A stretch of DNA of 64,000 bases from Actinomadura physcomitrii (GTDB lineage Bacteria; Actinomycetota; Actinomycetes; Streptosporangiales; Streptosporangiaceae): NCBI RefSeq assembly GCF_008923205.2, contig NZ_WBMS02000016.1, forward strand, positions 125,035 to 189,034, read 5' to 3'. Position 1 is the stretch's first letter. Every line of letters starts with the position of its first letter. The notes under the pieces were generated by a model. That model saw nothing but the letters and a program-made list of their open reading frames with translations, did not search any database and was not told the DNA's origin. The position numbers and the translations under genes were made by a program. Positions 51,698-60,343 of the stretch are shown in pieces.

Positions 51698-53779
51698 ATG
51701 AATGTGAACCGCCCCTTCGCATCGCTGTCACCTGATTCCGGGTCCGGCTCGACACCGCGCGCCGGCGGTGTCCCCGGCGACACCGGTCATGCCCGTACGG
51801 ACTGCGCTTCCGCTGAGCCCGAACTCCTCTACGAGCCCGACCCCGACAGCGTCCGGCGTGCCCGGGTCCAGGACTATCTGCGCTGGTTGCGCGAGGAACG
51901 CGGACTCGACTTCGGCTCCTGGGACGAGCTGCGGCGCTGGTCGGTCGACGCGCTAGAGGACTTCTGGGAGAGCATCTGGCAGTACTTCGGTGTCAGAGCC
52001 CACTCGCCTTATGACGCCGTCCTGGTCGAGCGCACCATGCCCGGCGCGGTCTGGTTCCCCGGCGCGACGCTGAACTATGCCGAGCACTGCTTCGGCAGGC
52101 CCGAGGACGCCGACACGACGGCCGTTGTCGCCGTCTCCCAGACCCGTCCGACCGTCGAGCTCACCTTCGCCGAGCTCGCCGAGCAGGTGCGCCGCGTCCG
52201 CGCGGGCCTGCAGCGCCTCGGCGTCGGACGAGGCGACCGGGTCGCCGGCTATCTGCCCAACTGCCCCGAGGCACTGGTCTCCTTCCTGGCGACCGCGAGC
52301 CTCGGCGCGATCTGGGCGAGCTGCGCCCCCGAATTCGGCGCGCACAGCGTGATCGAACGCTTCGAGCAGATCGGGCCGAAGGTCCTGCTCGCCGTCGCCG
52401 GCTACACCTACGGCGAGAAGGAGATCGACAAGCGCGCCGATGTCGCGGAGATCCGCGAGGCCCTCGGCACCGTCGCACACGTCGTCCACGTGCCCTACGG
52501 ACCGCTGACGATCGAGGACTCCACTCCCTGGGAGGACCTGACCTGCGACGCGCAGGCGCCACTGGAGTTCGAGCCGGTGCCGTTCGACCACCCGCTCTAC
52601 ATCCTGTTCTCCTCGGGCACCACCGGCCGGCCGAAGCCGATCGTCCACGGCCACGGCGGCATCCTGGTGGAGCACCTCAAGAACCACGGCTTCCATTGGG
52701 ACCTGGGACCGGGCGACCGGCTCCTGTGGTTCACCACGACCGCGTGGATGATGTGGAACAGCCTCGTCTCGGCGCTTCTCGTCCGCAGCGGCGTGGTGAT
52801 GATCGACGGCAACCCGCTGTACCCGGACCTGCGGTACCAGTGGCGGCTGGCCGAGGAGACCGGCGCCACCCTGATGGGCGCCAGCCCCGGTTACCTGATG
52901 GCCTGCCGCAAGGACGGCGTCCGTCCCGCCGAGGAGTTCGACCTCTCCAGGCTGCGCCAGCTCAGCGTGGTGGGCAGCCCGTTCCACGCCGAGGGCTTCC
53001 GCTGGGTCGCGGAGCAGTTCGGCGACCGCGTGCTCCTCAACGTCGGCAGCGGTGGCACCGATGTGTGCACCGGCCTGGTCCAGGCCTCCCCGCTGACGCC
53101 GGTCTGGGCCGGCGAGATGTCGGGCGCGAGCCTGGGCGTCGACGTGCACGCCCTCGATCCGGACGGCAAGGCCGTCGTGGGGGAACTCGGCGAACTCGTC
53201 ATCACCTCCCCGATGCCGTCGATGCCGCTCGGGTTCTGGGGCGACGAGGACGGCGCCCGGTTCCGCGCGGCGTACTTCGAGATGTACGACGGGCTCTTCC
53301 GCTTCGGCGACTGGTGCCGGTTCTCCCCGGTCGGTTCCTGTGTCATCACGGGCCGCTCCGACGCCACGCTGAACCGGGGCGGGGTACGGCTGGGCACCGC
53401 GGAGTTCTACCGCGTCCTGCAGGACGTCCCCGAGATCGCCGACAGTGTGATCGTCCACCTGGAGGACCCCGATGCCGGCAAGGGCGAGCTGATCCTCTTC
53501 GTGGTGCCGGCGGCGGGCCGCACGGTCGACGACTCGCTCAGGGCCAGGCTGGCGGCCGAGATCCGCGGTTCGCTCTCACCGCGCCACGTACCCGACATCA
53601 TCGTTCCGGTCTCCGCTGTTCCTTACAGCCGCACAGGCAAGAAGCTCGAGGTCCCCGTCAAGAGGATCCTGCAGGGCGCCGCACCTCACGACGCCGCCTC
53701 ACCTGGAGCGCTGACGGACCCGTCGGCACTCGACGCCTATGCGGAATTCGCCCGGCGGCACAAGGGGAGCGGGCGATGA
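51698..53779 (+). CDS. aacS: Acetoacetyl-CoA synthetase
   Basis: A 693-aa ANL-superfamily enzyme with the acetoacetate-CoA ligase layout. The N-terminal ACAS region (FWESIWQYFGVRA; GAVWFPGATLNYAEH) leads into LYILFSSGTTGRPKPIVHGHGG and TTTAWMMWN, which are typical of AacS. Late motifs are NRGGVRLGTAEFY and PYSRTGKKLEVPVKRI with the catalytic lysine. It makes acetoacetyl-CoA from acetoacetate and ATP. The ATG at 51698 is very close to GGAGAG; an in-frame GTG at 51704 has better spacing. The family is unambiguous, but clustering with FAH and a C-C hydrolase suggests that the acetoacetate comes from a degradation pathway. Confidence 0.93.
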   Translation: MNVNRPFASLSPDSGSGSTPRAGGVPGDTGHARTDCASAEPELLYEPDPDSVRRARVQDYLRWLREERGLDFGSWDELRRWSVDALEDFWESIWQYFGVRAHSPYDAVLVERTMPGAVWFPGATLNYAEHCFGRPEDADTTAVVAVSQTRPTVELTFAELAEQVRRVRAGLQRLGVGRGDRVAGYLPNCPEALVSFLATASLGAIWASCAPEFGAHSVIERFEQIGPKVLLAVAGYTYGEKEIDKRADVAEIREALGTVAHVVHVPYGPLTIEDSTPWEDLTCDAQAPLEFEPVPFDHPLYILFSSGTTGRPKPIVHGHGGILVEHLKNHGFHWDLGPGDRLLWFTTTAWMMWNSLVSALLVRSGVVMIDGNPLYPDLRYQWRLAEETGATLMGASPGYLMACRKDGVRPAEEFDLSRLRQLSVVGSPFHAEGFRWVAEQFGDRVLLNVGSGGTDVCTGLVQASPLTPVWAGEMSGASLGVDVHALDPDGKAVVGELGELVITSPMPSMPLGFWGDEDGARFRAAYFEMYDGLFRFGDWCRFSPVGSCVITGRSDATLNRGGVRLGTAEFYRVLQDVPEIADSVIVHLEDPDAGKGELILFVVPAAGRTVDDSLRARLAAEIRGSLSPRHVPDIIVPVSAVPYSRTGKKLEVPVKRILQGAAPHDAASPGALTDPSALDAYAEFARRHKGSGR

Positions 53780-53850
53780 CGGCGACCGGTCGGGCGACGG
53801 CCGCCGTAACCATGATCATCGGCGTGGGAGCGACGCGGAGGAACCAATGA
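53776..53850 (+). CDS. 24-codon mini-ORF bridging aacS and the monooxygenase
   Basis: This frame starts with an ATG that overlaps the aacS stop (ATGA) and has GGGGAG upstream. Its TGA overlaps the ATG of the next gene (ATGA). It would encode 24 residues, beginning MTATGRATAAV. It may serve only to pass ribosomes to the monooxygenase gene. No similarity was recognised. Confidence 0.4.
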   Translation: MTATGRATAAVTMIIGVGATRRNQ

Positions 53851-55049
53851 CGACAGGACCAGTCATCGTGGTCGGCGCCGGTCCGGCGGGTATGGCCGCC
53901 GCGCTGGCGATGCATCGGATCGGGCACGAGGTCATGCTGCTCGAGCGCTACAGCGAGGCGCTGCCGGCGGGCAGCGGCCTCAGCCTGTTCGCTCCCGTCG
54001 TGAAGGCCCTCGCGGCTCTGGGGGTGGACACGCGGGACCTCGGCGCTCCGTGCTCGGTCGTGTTCGAGCGGCAGGACGGCCGCGTCCTCGCCGACATCAA
54101 GTTCCCACCCGAGGTCGGTGCGTACGGCGGCGGGTTCTTCGGTCTGCTGAGGCCCGCGCTGTACCGCCGGATGAGCGCCGCGCTGCCCGCGGGGGTGCTC
54201 CAGCCGGACCGCACCGTCACCGGGATCAAGGACCGCGGCGACGACGTCCTCGTCGAGCTCGCGGACGGGGAGCGGATCTCCGCCGCTCTCGTGATCGGCG
54301 CCGACGGGATCAACTCCACGGTGCGCACCACGCTGTGGGGCCCTTCGCCCATCCGCGAGCACCGGCTGCACGTGCTGTGCGGCTTCACCTTCGACCTGCC
54401 CCCGAGTGCGCGCCGCGACGTGTGCGCGATCGGGTTGGACGGCGTCATCCAAGCCTCCTACAGCGAGATCGTCGACGACGGCCGCCGCGGACACCAGTGG
54501 TGGATCATCGAGGCCTGGGACCCGGAGACGCCCCCGCCGGCGGACCTGCACGAGCGAGCGGCGAAACTGGCGGCGGACTACGGTTCGCCGATGCCCGATC
54601 TGGTCGCCGCGACCCGTCCCGAAGACGTCTTCCGGTGGCAGATACGCGACCGCAAGCCCATCAAGAAATGGTCGAAGGGACGGGTGACGCTGGCGGGCGA
54701 CTCCGCGCACGCGACCTCGCCGTACGCCGCGTACGGCGCGGGCATGGGCATCGGCGACGGCTACTTCCTCGGCCAGGTGCTCGCGGGCGTCGACCTGGCG
54801 GACCGGGACGCGGTCACCGCCGCCCTGCGGCGGTACGAGGACCACCGCGTCCATCACACCTCCAGCCAGGTCCAGCTCGCCTACATCCTCGGCCAGGTGC
54901 TCCATCGTGTGCCCGCGCCGCTGCGGCCGGTGCGCGACCTCTTCCTGAACCGGAGCGGGATACTGCAGAAGCGAGTGGGCGAAAAGAGCCCCGGTGAGAT
55001 CGTCGCGCAGCTCGAGGAAATGGATGACCGCGTTTTCTCCTTGCGGTGA
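53847..55049 (+). CDS. FAD-dependent aromatic-ring hydroxylase-type monooxygenase
   Basis: A 400-aa class A flavoprotein monooxygenase (PHBH fold). It has VVGAGPAGMAAALAMHRIGHEVMLLER for the FAD ADP moiety, the DG motif IGADGINSTVR, and the GD motif VTLAGDSAHATSPYAAYGAG. It should hydroxylate an aromatic or enolic ring substrate with NAD(P)H and O2. The ATG at 53847 follows CGGAGGAA. It lies between acetoacetyl-CoA synthetase and the crotonase-type hydrolase, so it probably prepares a ring for cleavage. Confidence 0.92.
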   Translation: MTTGPVIVVGAGPAGMAAALAMHRIGHEVMLLERYSEALPAGSGLSLFAPVVKALAALGVDTRDLGAPCSVVFERQDGRVLADIKFPPEVGAYGGGFFGLLRPALYRRMSAALPAGVLQPDRTVTGIKDRGDDVLVELADGERISAALVIGADGINSTVRTTLWGPSPIREHRLHVLCGFTFDLPPSARRDVCAIGLDGVIQASYSEIVDDGRRGHQWWIIEAWDPETPPPADLHERAAKLAADYGSPMPDLVAATRPEDVFRWQIRDRKPIKKWSKGRVTLAGDSAHATSPYAAYGAGMGIGDGYFLGQVLAGVDLADRDAVTAALRRYEDHRVHHTSSQVQLAYILGQVLHRVPAPLRPVRDLFLNRSGILQKRVGEKSPGEIVAQLEEMDDRVFSLR

Positions 55050-55089
55050 TCGAGCCCCCGGGTTCGCGTCACGCCGATTGACCAAAACG

Positions 55090-55118
55090 TTGATCCGGCC
55101 GGGCGGCGGAAATAGGTT
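55090..55118 (+). promoter_or_regulatory. Sigma-70-like promoter before the hydrolase operon
   Basis: TTGATC (55090-55095) and TAGGTT (55113-55118) are 17 bp apart. A direct repeat TTGAYC with 12-bp period (55078-55083 and 55090-55095) overlaps the -35 box and could be an activator or repressor site. Confidence 0.5.
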
Positions 55119-55180
55119 CACCAGCGATGTCCGCGCGGCCGAGCGGACCAGCCGTGAACCCGACGAAGGAGCAGCGGACC

Positions 55181-56038
55181 GTGTCGAACAATGAGCCGTA
55201 CAGCGCCAAGAAGATGTACCGGACCCACTTCGAGGACTACAGCCGGCGCTGGTCGGAGTACTTCACGATGCGCCGCGAGGACGGCATCATCGAGGTCAGG
55301 ATGCACAGCGGCGGCGGACCCGCGAAATGGGGCCTGGAACTGCACCGCGCCTTCATTCCGGCATTCGCCGACATCGGGCACGACCCCGAGAACGAGGTGG
55401 TGATCTTCTCCGGCACGGGCGACCGCTTCCTCGGTTCGATGGACCCCGAGGGCTGGGAGCGCTACGGCTTCACCAAGGAGTACACATTCGAACTGGGCTA
55501 CGAGTACTGGTACAAGGACCAGGTCCACGAGCCGTTCGCGCTGCTCAACCTCGAAATCCCCGTGATCGGCGCGATCAACGGCCCGTTCTTCATCCACCAG
55601 GAGCTCGCGCTGCTCAACGACATCGTCATCTGCTCCGAGAGCACGACGATGGCCGACGGCCACTACACCGGCATGGGGATCGTGCCGGGCGACGGCGTCC
55701 AGACCATCTTCCGGGAGCTGATGGGGGTCAACCGGGCCAAGTACTTCCTGCTGACCGGGCAGGAGATGAACGCCGAGGAACTGCTGAACCTCGGCCTGGT
55801 CGGCGAGGTCGTCCCCGACGAGCGGCTGCTCGACCGGGCCTGGGAGATCGCCCGCACCGTCTTCAAGCCCCGGCACCCCTCCGCGCGCCGGATGGCGCGT
55901 GCCCTTCTCGTCCAGCCGTGGCGCGAACTGCTGGTCCGTGAGCTGCCGGCGGGCCTGGCCAACGAGAGCTGGGCCACGCACGGCTACTGGGGCATGGCGC
56001 AGGAGAACTACGACGTCGAGAACCTGAAGGCCGAGTGA
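55181..56038 (+). CDS. Crotonase-family C-C hydrolase (6-oxocamphor hydrolase-like)
   Basis: A 285-aa crotonase-fold protein that resembles 6-oxocamphor hydrolase (a beta-diketone retro-Claisen hydrolase) more than enoyl-CoA hydratases: FEDYSRRW at the start, NEVVIFSGTGDRF, IPVIGAINGPFFIHQELALLNDIVI, DGHYTGMGIVPGDGVQ and AKYFLLTGQEMNAEE. His55, His139, His161 and Asp171 fall where that enzyme has its catalytic His and Asp residues. It would therefore cleave a C-C bond in a non-CoA cyclic 1,3-diketone. The GTG at 55181 follows AAGGAG; an ATG at 55127 is in frame but lacks a ribosome site. Its stop overlaps the next start (TGATG). Confidence 0.8.
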   Translation: MSNNEPYSAKKMYRTHFEDYSRRWSEYFTMRREDGIIEVRMHSGGGPAKWGLELHRAFIPAFADIGHDPENEVVIFSGTGDRFLGSMDPEGWERYGFTKEYTFELGYEYWYKDQVHEPFALLNLEIPVIGAINGPFFIHQELALLNDIVICSESTTMADGHYTGMGIVPGDGVQTIFRELMGVNRAKYFLLTGQEMNAEELLNLGLVGEVVPDERLLDRAWEIARTVFKPRHPSARRMARALLVQPWRELLVRELPAGLANESWATHGYWGMAQENYDVENLKAE

Positions 56039-56472
56039 TGACGGCACTTCGCATCGCGCACGCCAACATCCGCACCCGCGATCTGAAGGCTTCGGTGGCC
56101 TTCTACCGGGAGCTGGGGCTGGAGATCTCCGGGTGCCTCAGGCTGGGGGAGGACGCGACGCTCGTCTACCTGGCCGCGCCGGGCGCTCCCGACCTCACGA
56201 TCGAGCTGGCGGCCCACCACCATGCCCCGGCGGACTTCGACCGCAGCCCCGGCAGCGGACACCTGGCGCTGGCCGTCGGAGATCTCGACGCTCTCGTCGC
56301 GCGGCTCGCCAAGGCCGGTGTGCAGCCGGAGTCGCCCCCTTACCACCCCGGTGACCGTCCGGACCTGCGCGTCTGCTTCGTACAGGATCCCAGCGGAGTG
56401 CGGGTCGAACTGATCGAGGGGAGTTTCCCGACGCCGAAGGACGAGCTGCCCGCCGGATTGTCCGGCGCATGA
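56038..56472 (+). CDS. VOC (glyoxalase/dioxygenase superfamily) protein
   Basis: A 144-aa protein with two beta-alpha-beta-beta-beta modules. The first is IAHANIRTRDLKASVAFYRELGLEISGCL; the second is GHLALAVGDLDALVARLAKAGV...VCFVQDPSGVRVELIE. Metal ligands are plausible at His (AHANI), His (GHLAL) and Glu (VELIE), as in metal-dependent lyases, isomerases and dioxygenases of this superfamily. The start overlaps the hydrolase stop. It probably transforms an intermediate of the same pathway, for example by isomerisation. Confidence 0.88.
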   Translation: MTALRIAHANIRTRDLKASVAFYRELGLEISGCLRLGEDATLVYLAAPGAPDLTIELAAHHHAPADFDRSPGSGHLALAVGDLDALVARLAKAGVQPESPPYHPGDRPDLRVCFVQDPSGVRVELIEGSFPTPKDELPAGLSGA

Positions 56473-56518
56473 CCGTCGCCTGCTCACCACCTCCGACCGG
56501 CCTGAAAGGGGGCATCCG

Positions 56519-57544
56519 ATGAAACTCGTGACATTCGAGGTCTCGACCCCGGTAGGTCCGTTCGCCCGTATCGGCGCGCTGACCGACGCGGACGCCGCGA
56601 TCTGGGACATCAACTTCTGTGTCGCACGGTCGCTGGCCCTCGGGGGACGGAATGCGCCGCTGGAGCGCGCCGACCTCGACGCGCCCGCCGACATGATCGG
56701 TTTCCTCGGTCTCGGAAGCGCGGCGACCGACCTCGCGGCCGACGCGATCGGCCGGGCCGGGGAGGCGGATGCGACGGTGTGGGAGGGGCGGCGCCTCCGT
56801 TACGCGACGTCCGAGGTCCGTATCCTGGCTCCGGTGCCCCGTCCCCCGACGATCCGGGACTTCCTCATGGTCAAGGAGCACGTGGAGAACTCGTTCGCGC
56901 GCCTTCCCGCCGACAAGCGGCCCCCGCATTCCATCGCCGACATGGCCCGCGCTCCGGGCCACTGGAAGGGCAACCCCCGCAACGTGTTCGGGCCCGGCGC
57001 GGAGATCCCCTACCCGTCCTACACCGACGAGTTCGACTACGAACTCGAATTGGCCGTCGTGATCGGGCGACCCGGGCGCGACATCAGCGTCGACCAGGCG
57101 CCCGAGCACATCGCCGGGTACACGATCTTCAATGACTGGAGTGCGCGCGATATCCAGATGGAGGAGATGAAGGTCGGTCTCGGGCCCGCGCTCGGCAAGG
57201 ACTTCGCCTTCTCCATCGGGCCCTGCATTCGCACGGCCGACGGCTTCGACCCCGTGACGGCGGTGATGACCGCGGCCGTCGACGGGGTCGAATGGTCGCG
57301 CGGGACGATCGGCGACATGCTCCGCAGTTTCCCCGAACTGGTCTCCTGGGTCTCCCGGGCACAGGAACTGCAGCCCGGCGACATCATCGGCGGGGGAACG
57401 ATCGCCAACGGATGCGGGCTCGAGCTGGGCCGGTACGTCCCGCCGGGCAGTGTCGTCGAGCTCGCCGTCGACGGTATCGGGCGCCTGGAGAACCGGGTGT
57501 CGGCCAAACCGGAGAGTTCCAACCCGTCGTGGCACCGAGGCTGA
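56519..57544 (+). CDS. Fumarylacetoacetate hydrolase family protein
   Basis: A 341-aa FAH-fold enzyme. Metal ligands are Glu175 and Glu177 in DYELELAVVIG and Asp206 in FNDWSARD. A conserved lysine is in ALGKDFAFSIGPC. An N-terminal domain of about 100 residues precedes the catalytic core. The family hydrolyses C-C bonds of acylpyruvates and fumarylacetoacetate-type 1,3-diketo acids, or decarboxylates or tautomerises related compounds. With aacS in the cluster, release of acetoacetate is an attractive possibility. The ATG at 56519 follows GAAAGGGGG. Confidence 0.93.
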   Translation: MKLVTFEVSTPVGPFARIGALTDADAAIWDINFCVARSLALGGRNAPLERADLDAPADMIGFLGLGSAATDLAADAIGRAGEADATVWEGRRLRYATSEVRILAPVPRPPTIRDFLMVKEHVENSFARLPADKRPPHSIADMARAPGHWKGNPRNVFGPGAEIPYPSYTDEFDYELELAVVIGRPGRDISVDQAPEHIAGYTIFNDWSARDIQMEEMKVGLGPALGKDFAFSIGPCIRTADGFDPVTAVMTAAVDGVEWSRGTIGDMLRSFPELVSWVSRAQELQPGDIIGGGTIANGCGLELGRYVPPGSVVELAVDGIGRLENRVSAKPESSNPSWHRG

Positions 57545-57751
57545 AGCGCCGAACACGACGGTCACCCGCCGTGCCGTCCACCTCGACGTTTCCGCCTCGG
57601 TAGCGGCGAACCTCGGACGGGATCGATTTGTTCACGCCGTATGACCGCTTGCCGTTAGGTGCGTCACAGAAGCCGTAGCGTAATCCTCGATGCCGCAGGC
57701 CGCTCGAGTCGGGGCCTGACAGCCGAACATCCGCACATGGTGGGGGAAGCA

Positions 57752-58930
57752 GTGAGCAGTGAGTTGAGGGGCGCCGACCCCGACGCGGCCGGACTCGACG
57801 AGCAGGCCCTCGGCCGCCTGAGCGGCAAGGTCTCCGAGGACGTGAAGTCCGGCCGCTACCGTGCGGCGTCCTTCCTCGTCGCGCGGGGAGGAATGGTCGG
57901 ATACCGCGACCACATCGGGGAGGTGTCCCCGGGGCGGCCCGCCCGGCAGGACGACATCTACCTCCTGATGTCGCTGTCCAAGGCGTTCACCGCGGCCCTG
58001 GTCCTGCGCGCCGTCGACGAGGGCAGGCTGGGGCTCGACACCCGTGTCGCCGACCTCGTCCCCGGGTTCGGGGTCCGCGGCAAGGAGAGGGTGACCGTCC
58101 GGCACCTCCTCACCCACTCCGGCGGGACGTATTCCGGGTTCCCGCCACCGCCCCCGCTGAGCATGGCCGACGCCGGGGACCTCGGAAAGAACGTCCAGGC
58201 GGTCTCGGGGCTCCCGCTGGCCTTCACCCCCGGCACGCAGGTGGTCTACAACCCGTGGGCGAGCTACGCGCTGCTCGGCCAGTCGCTGGTGAACATCGAC
58301 CCGCGGCACCGCGGCTTCCGGCAGATCGCCCAGGACGAGCTGTTCGGGCCGCTCGGGATGGACGACACCGCGTTCGGGCTCGCCGTCGACGAGCCGCGCC
58401 GGGTCCCGGTGTCGGTGGCGGACACCGACGGCGCCGTGGTCCAAAGGGCCGTGTTCGAGAGCCTGAACACGGTCATGGACGACAAGGCCGAGCATCCCGC
58501 CGGAGGCGCCTTCAGCACGGTCGACGACGTCTTCAGGTTCGCGGAGGCGCTGCGCCGGCGAGGCGCCGGGGCCGGCCACCGAGTGATGTCGCAGGCGATG
58601 TTCGACTACGCCGCGCGCAACCACACCGGAGACCTCCGCAACGGCTTCTGGGACTTCGACTGCGAGGCGCGCGGCATCGAGCCCTTCCCCGCCAAGTTCA
58701 CCCTGCTCGGCGGCTACGTGCGAGGAAGCGGCCACCATCTGACTCCGTTCGGTCACACGGCGTCGCCCCGGACCTTCGGCGCGGTCGGCGGCGGTTCGAC
58801 CATGTGGCTCGTCGACCCCGAGCGTGACCTGACCTTCGTCTACTGCAGCGCCGGCTTCCTCGAGGGACTCGACCATTTCGTGCGGCTGCGCGAGGTCGCC
58901 GACCTGGCCCTGGCGGCCTGCGTCGACTGA
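57752..58930 (+). CDS. Serine hydrolase, beta-lactamase class C / esterase family
   Basis: A 392-aa protein. The SxxK motif is Ser74-Leu-Ser-Lys77 (LLMSLSKAF). The second motif position reads VVYNPWASY (Tyr166-Asn-Pro), an unusual form of YxN. HLLTHSGG and GGAFSTVDDVFRFAEAL are typical of class C-like esterases. No signal peptide is evident, so it is likely a cytosolic esterase or lactonase rather than a beta-lactamase. The GTG at 57752 is preceded by GGGGGAA; the ATG at 57737 has no ribosome site. It may hydrolyse an ester formed in the pathway. Confidence 0.88.
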   Translation: MSSELRGADPDAAGLDEQALGRLSGKVSEDVKSGRYRAASFLVARGGMVGYRDHIGEVSPGRPARQDDIYLLMSLSKAFTAALVLRAVDEGRLGLDTRVADLVPGFGVRGKERVTVRHLLTHSGGTYSGFPPPPPLSMADAGDLGKNVQAVSGLPLAFTPGTQVVYNPWASYALLGQSLVNIDPRHRGFRQIAQDELFGPLGMDDTAFGLAVDEPRRVPVSVADTDGAVVQRAVFESLNTVMDDKAEHPAGGAFSTVDDVFRFAEALRRRGAGAGHRVMSQAMFDYAARNHTGDLRNGFWDFDCEARGIEPFPAKFTLLGGYVRGSGHHLTPFGHTASPRTFGAVGGGSTMWLVDPERDLTFVYCSAGFLEGLDHFVRLREVADLALAACVD

Positions 58931-58987
58931 CGGGAACGACGTCTCACCGGCACTGAACCGGGCACCACCGAAAGACGAGGAGCCACC

Positions 58988-59479
58988 ATGACCAACGACG
59001 CCGTCCAGGAGCTGATCGATCGAGTCCAGGTCGCCGACACCGTGAAAGAGTACTTCTGGGCCTTGGACCACTTCGACTGGGACAAGGTCGCCGAACTGGT
59101 GGCCGACGAGTTTCTGCTCGACAGCGACGCGCCGGGCGCGGCGCCGCATCCCGTCCCCCGCGATGAGTTCATGCGGACCCTGAAAGAGCGCAACGGGGGC
59201 TTCACGCACACGCTGCACATCAACGCGGGCCACCTCGTGACCCTGGACGGAACGACCGCCACCGTGCGCGCTCACATGTGGGCGGTCCACTCGGTCGGCG
59301 ACGCACCCGGTGATACGTTCTGGGGATACGGCACCTATGAGTTCGAGCTCGTCCGGGACCAGGGCAAATGGCGGCTGCGGCGGCAGAAGATCACGGTCGT
59401 CGGCAAGGGCGGCGAGGGCAGCCCGCCCGACATCTTCGCGCGATCGGCCGAGCGGTACGCGGCCGGTCTCGGCCGATAG
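58988..59479 (+). CDS. SnoaL/NTF2-like protein
   Basis: A 163-aa protein of the SnoaL-like family: an N-terminal helix VQELIDRVQVADTVKEYFWALDHFDWDKVAELVADEF, then a curved sheet with HTLHINAGHLVTLDGTTATVRAHMWAVH and YGTYEFELVRDQGKWRLRRQKITV. Members are small-molecule isomerases, cyclases, dehydratases or binding proteins. A catalytic Asp/His pair could be Asp32 and a histidine of HTLHIN, but this is not certain. The ATG at 58988 follows GACGAGGAG. Confidence 0.88.
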   Translation: MTNDAVQELIDRVQVADTVKEYFWALDHFDWDKVAELVADEFLLDSDAPGAAPHPVPRDEFMRTLKERNGGFTHTLHINAGHLVTLDGTTATVRAHMWAVHSVGDAPGDTFWGYGTYEFELVRDQGKWRLRRQKITVVGKGGEGSPPDIFARSAERYAAGLGR

Positions 59480-59559
59480 CGGGCCGCCGGGACGGACCGG
59501 TCGCATCGGCTTGGCGAGCACGCACAGCGCCGGGATCGGCGAGGGGGGAGGTCCCGCAC

Positions 59560-60252
59560 ATGACGACGAGCCTCCGCGTCGTGATCGTCGAAGACGATGC
59601 GGTCATCTCCCGCGTCTACGCCACGTTGATCAGGGCGATGCCGCACTTCACCGTGGTCGGGACGGCGCGCACGGCGGCCAGCGGGTGGACGAGCATCGAC
59701 ACGCTGCAGCCGCACCTCGTGCTGCTGGACTACGGGCTGCCGGGCGGCGCCAGCGGCGTCGACCTGCTGCGCAGGATCCGGGCGGAAGGCCGGCGCGTCG
59801 AGGTCATCGCCATCACCGCGCACTCGTCCACCGACCTGGTCCGGGAATCGATGCGTCTGGGCGTGGTCGACTATCTCGTCAAGCCGTTCACCGAGGACCG
59901 CCTCAGGCAGGTGCTGAGCAAATGCGTGAGCATCTTCGCGCAGGCCACCTCAACGGCACTCACCCAAGAGGACGTCGACCGGACGCGCAAGTTGGTCGCC
60001 CCGGCCAAGCCCTACATCCCCGCGGAACTGTCCGCGGACAAACTCGACACCGTCCGCGGCGTCCTGCGCGCCGCGGCGGGTCCGCTCTCGGCCGAAGACG
60101 TCGCCAACCGTATCGACAGCTCTCGCGTCACGGCCCGGCGGTACCTGGAATTCCTGGTGTCGCTGCACGAAGTGGACGTCGACCATGCCGCCGACAAACC
60201 GGGGCGGCCCCGGAAACTGTACGTCGCCCGCGCCCGCCACGGCGAGAAGTGA
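59560..60252 (+). CDS. Response regulator, CitB/DcuR type
   Basis: A 230-aa response regulator. The receiver domain has Asp11/Asp12-type acidic residues (VEDD), the phosphoacceptor Asp57 (LLDYGLPG), Thr86 and Lys108 (KPF). The C-terminal part has an HTH of the CitB/DcuR class (TVRGVLRAAAGPLSAEDVANRIDSSRVTARRYLEFLVSL). Such regulators usually answer to a small carboxylic acid. The ATG at 59560 follows GGGGGGAGG. Its histidine kinase gene is downstream. Confidence 0.93.
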   Translation: MTTSLRVVIVEDDAVISRVYATLIRAMPHFTVVGTARTAASGWTSIDTLQPHLVLLDYGLPGGASGVDLLRRIRAEGRRVEVIAITAHSSTDLVRESMRLGVVDYLVKPFTEDRLRQVLSKCVSIFAQATSTALTQEDVDRTRKLVAPAKPYIPAELSADKLDTVRGVLRAAAGPLSAEDVANRIDSSRVTARRYLEFLVSLHEVDVDHAADKPGRPRKLYVARARHGEK

Positions 60253-60292
60253 TAAGCCGACCGGTGCGGTCGTGTGGCCTGAAAGGAGCTCG

Positions 60293-60343
60293 GTGCCGCA
60301 GATCCCGAATACCTCGCGTCCCACCGGAGCCTGTGGTGGATGA
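60293..60343 (+). CDS. 16-codon mini-ORF before the histidine kinase
   Basis: A GTG with a strong ribosome site (GAAAGGAG, spacing about 5) opens a 16-residue frame, MPQIPNTSRPTGACGG, whose TGA lies just after the proposed kinase start codons. The kinase start itself has a weaker ribosome site, so this may be a coupling leader. Confidence 0.35.
   Translation: MPQIPNTSRPTGACGG

Noticed and set aside
47809..51783. A 1324-codon minus-strand open frame opposite eccC
   Set aside because: Its translation is low-complexity and lacks any domain, while the plus strand has all three Walker A motifs. Long antisense frames are expected at this G+C content.
55181..56038. Ordinary enoyl-CoA hydratase
   Set aside because: The residues and segments match 6-oxocamphor hydrolase better (NGPxxxH, DGH...VPGDG) and the hydratase glutamate pair is not evident.
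57752..58930. Secreted class C beta-lactamase (resistance gene)
   Set aside because: There is no signal peptide, the second motif is atypical, and the gene lies in a catabolic cluster.
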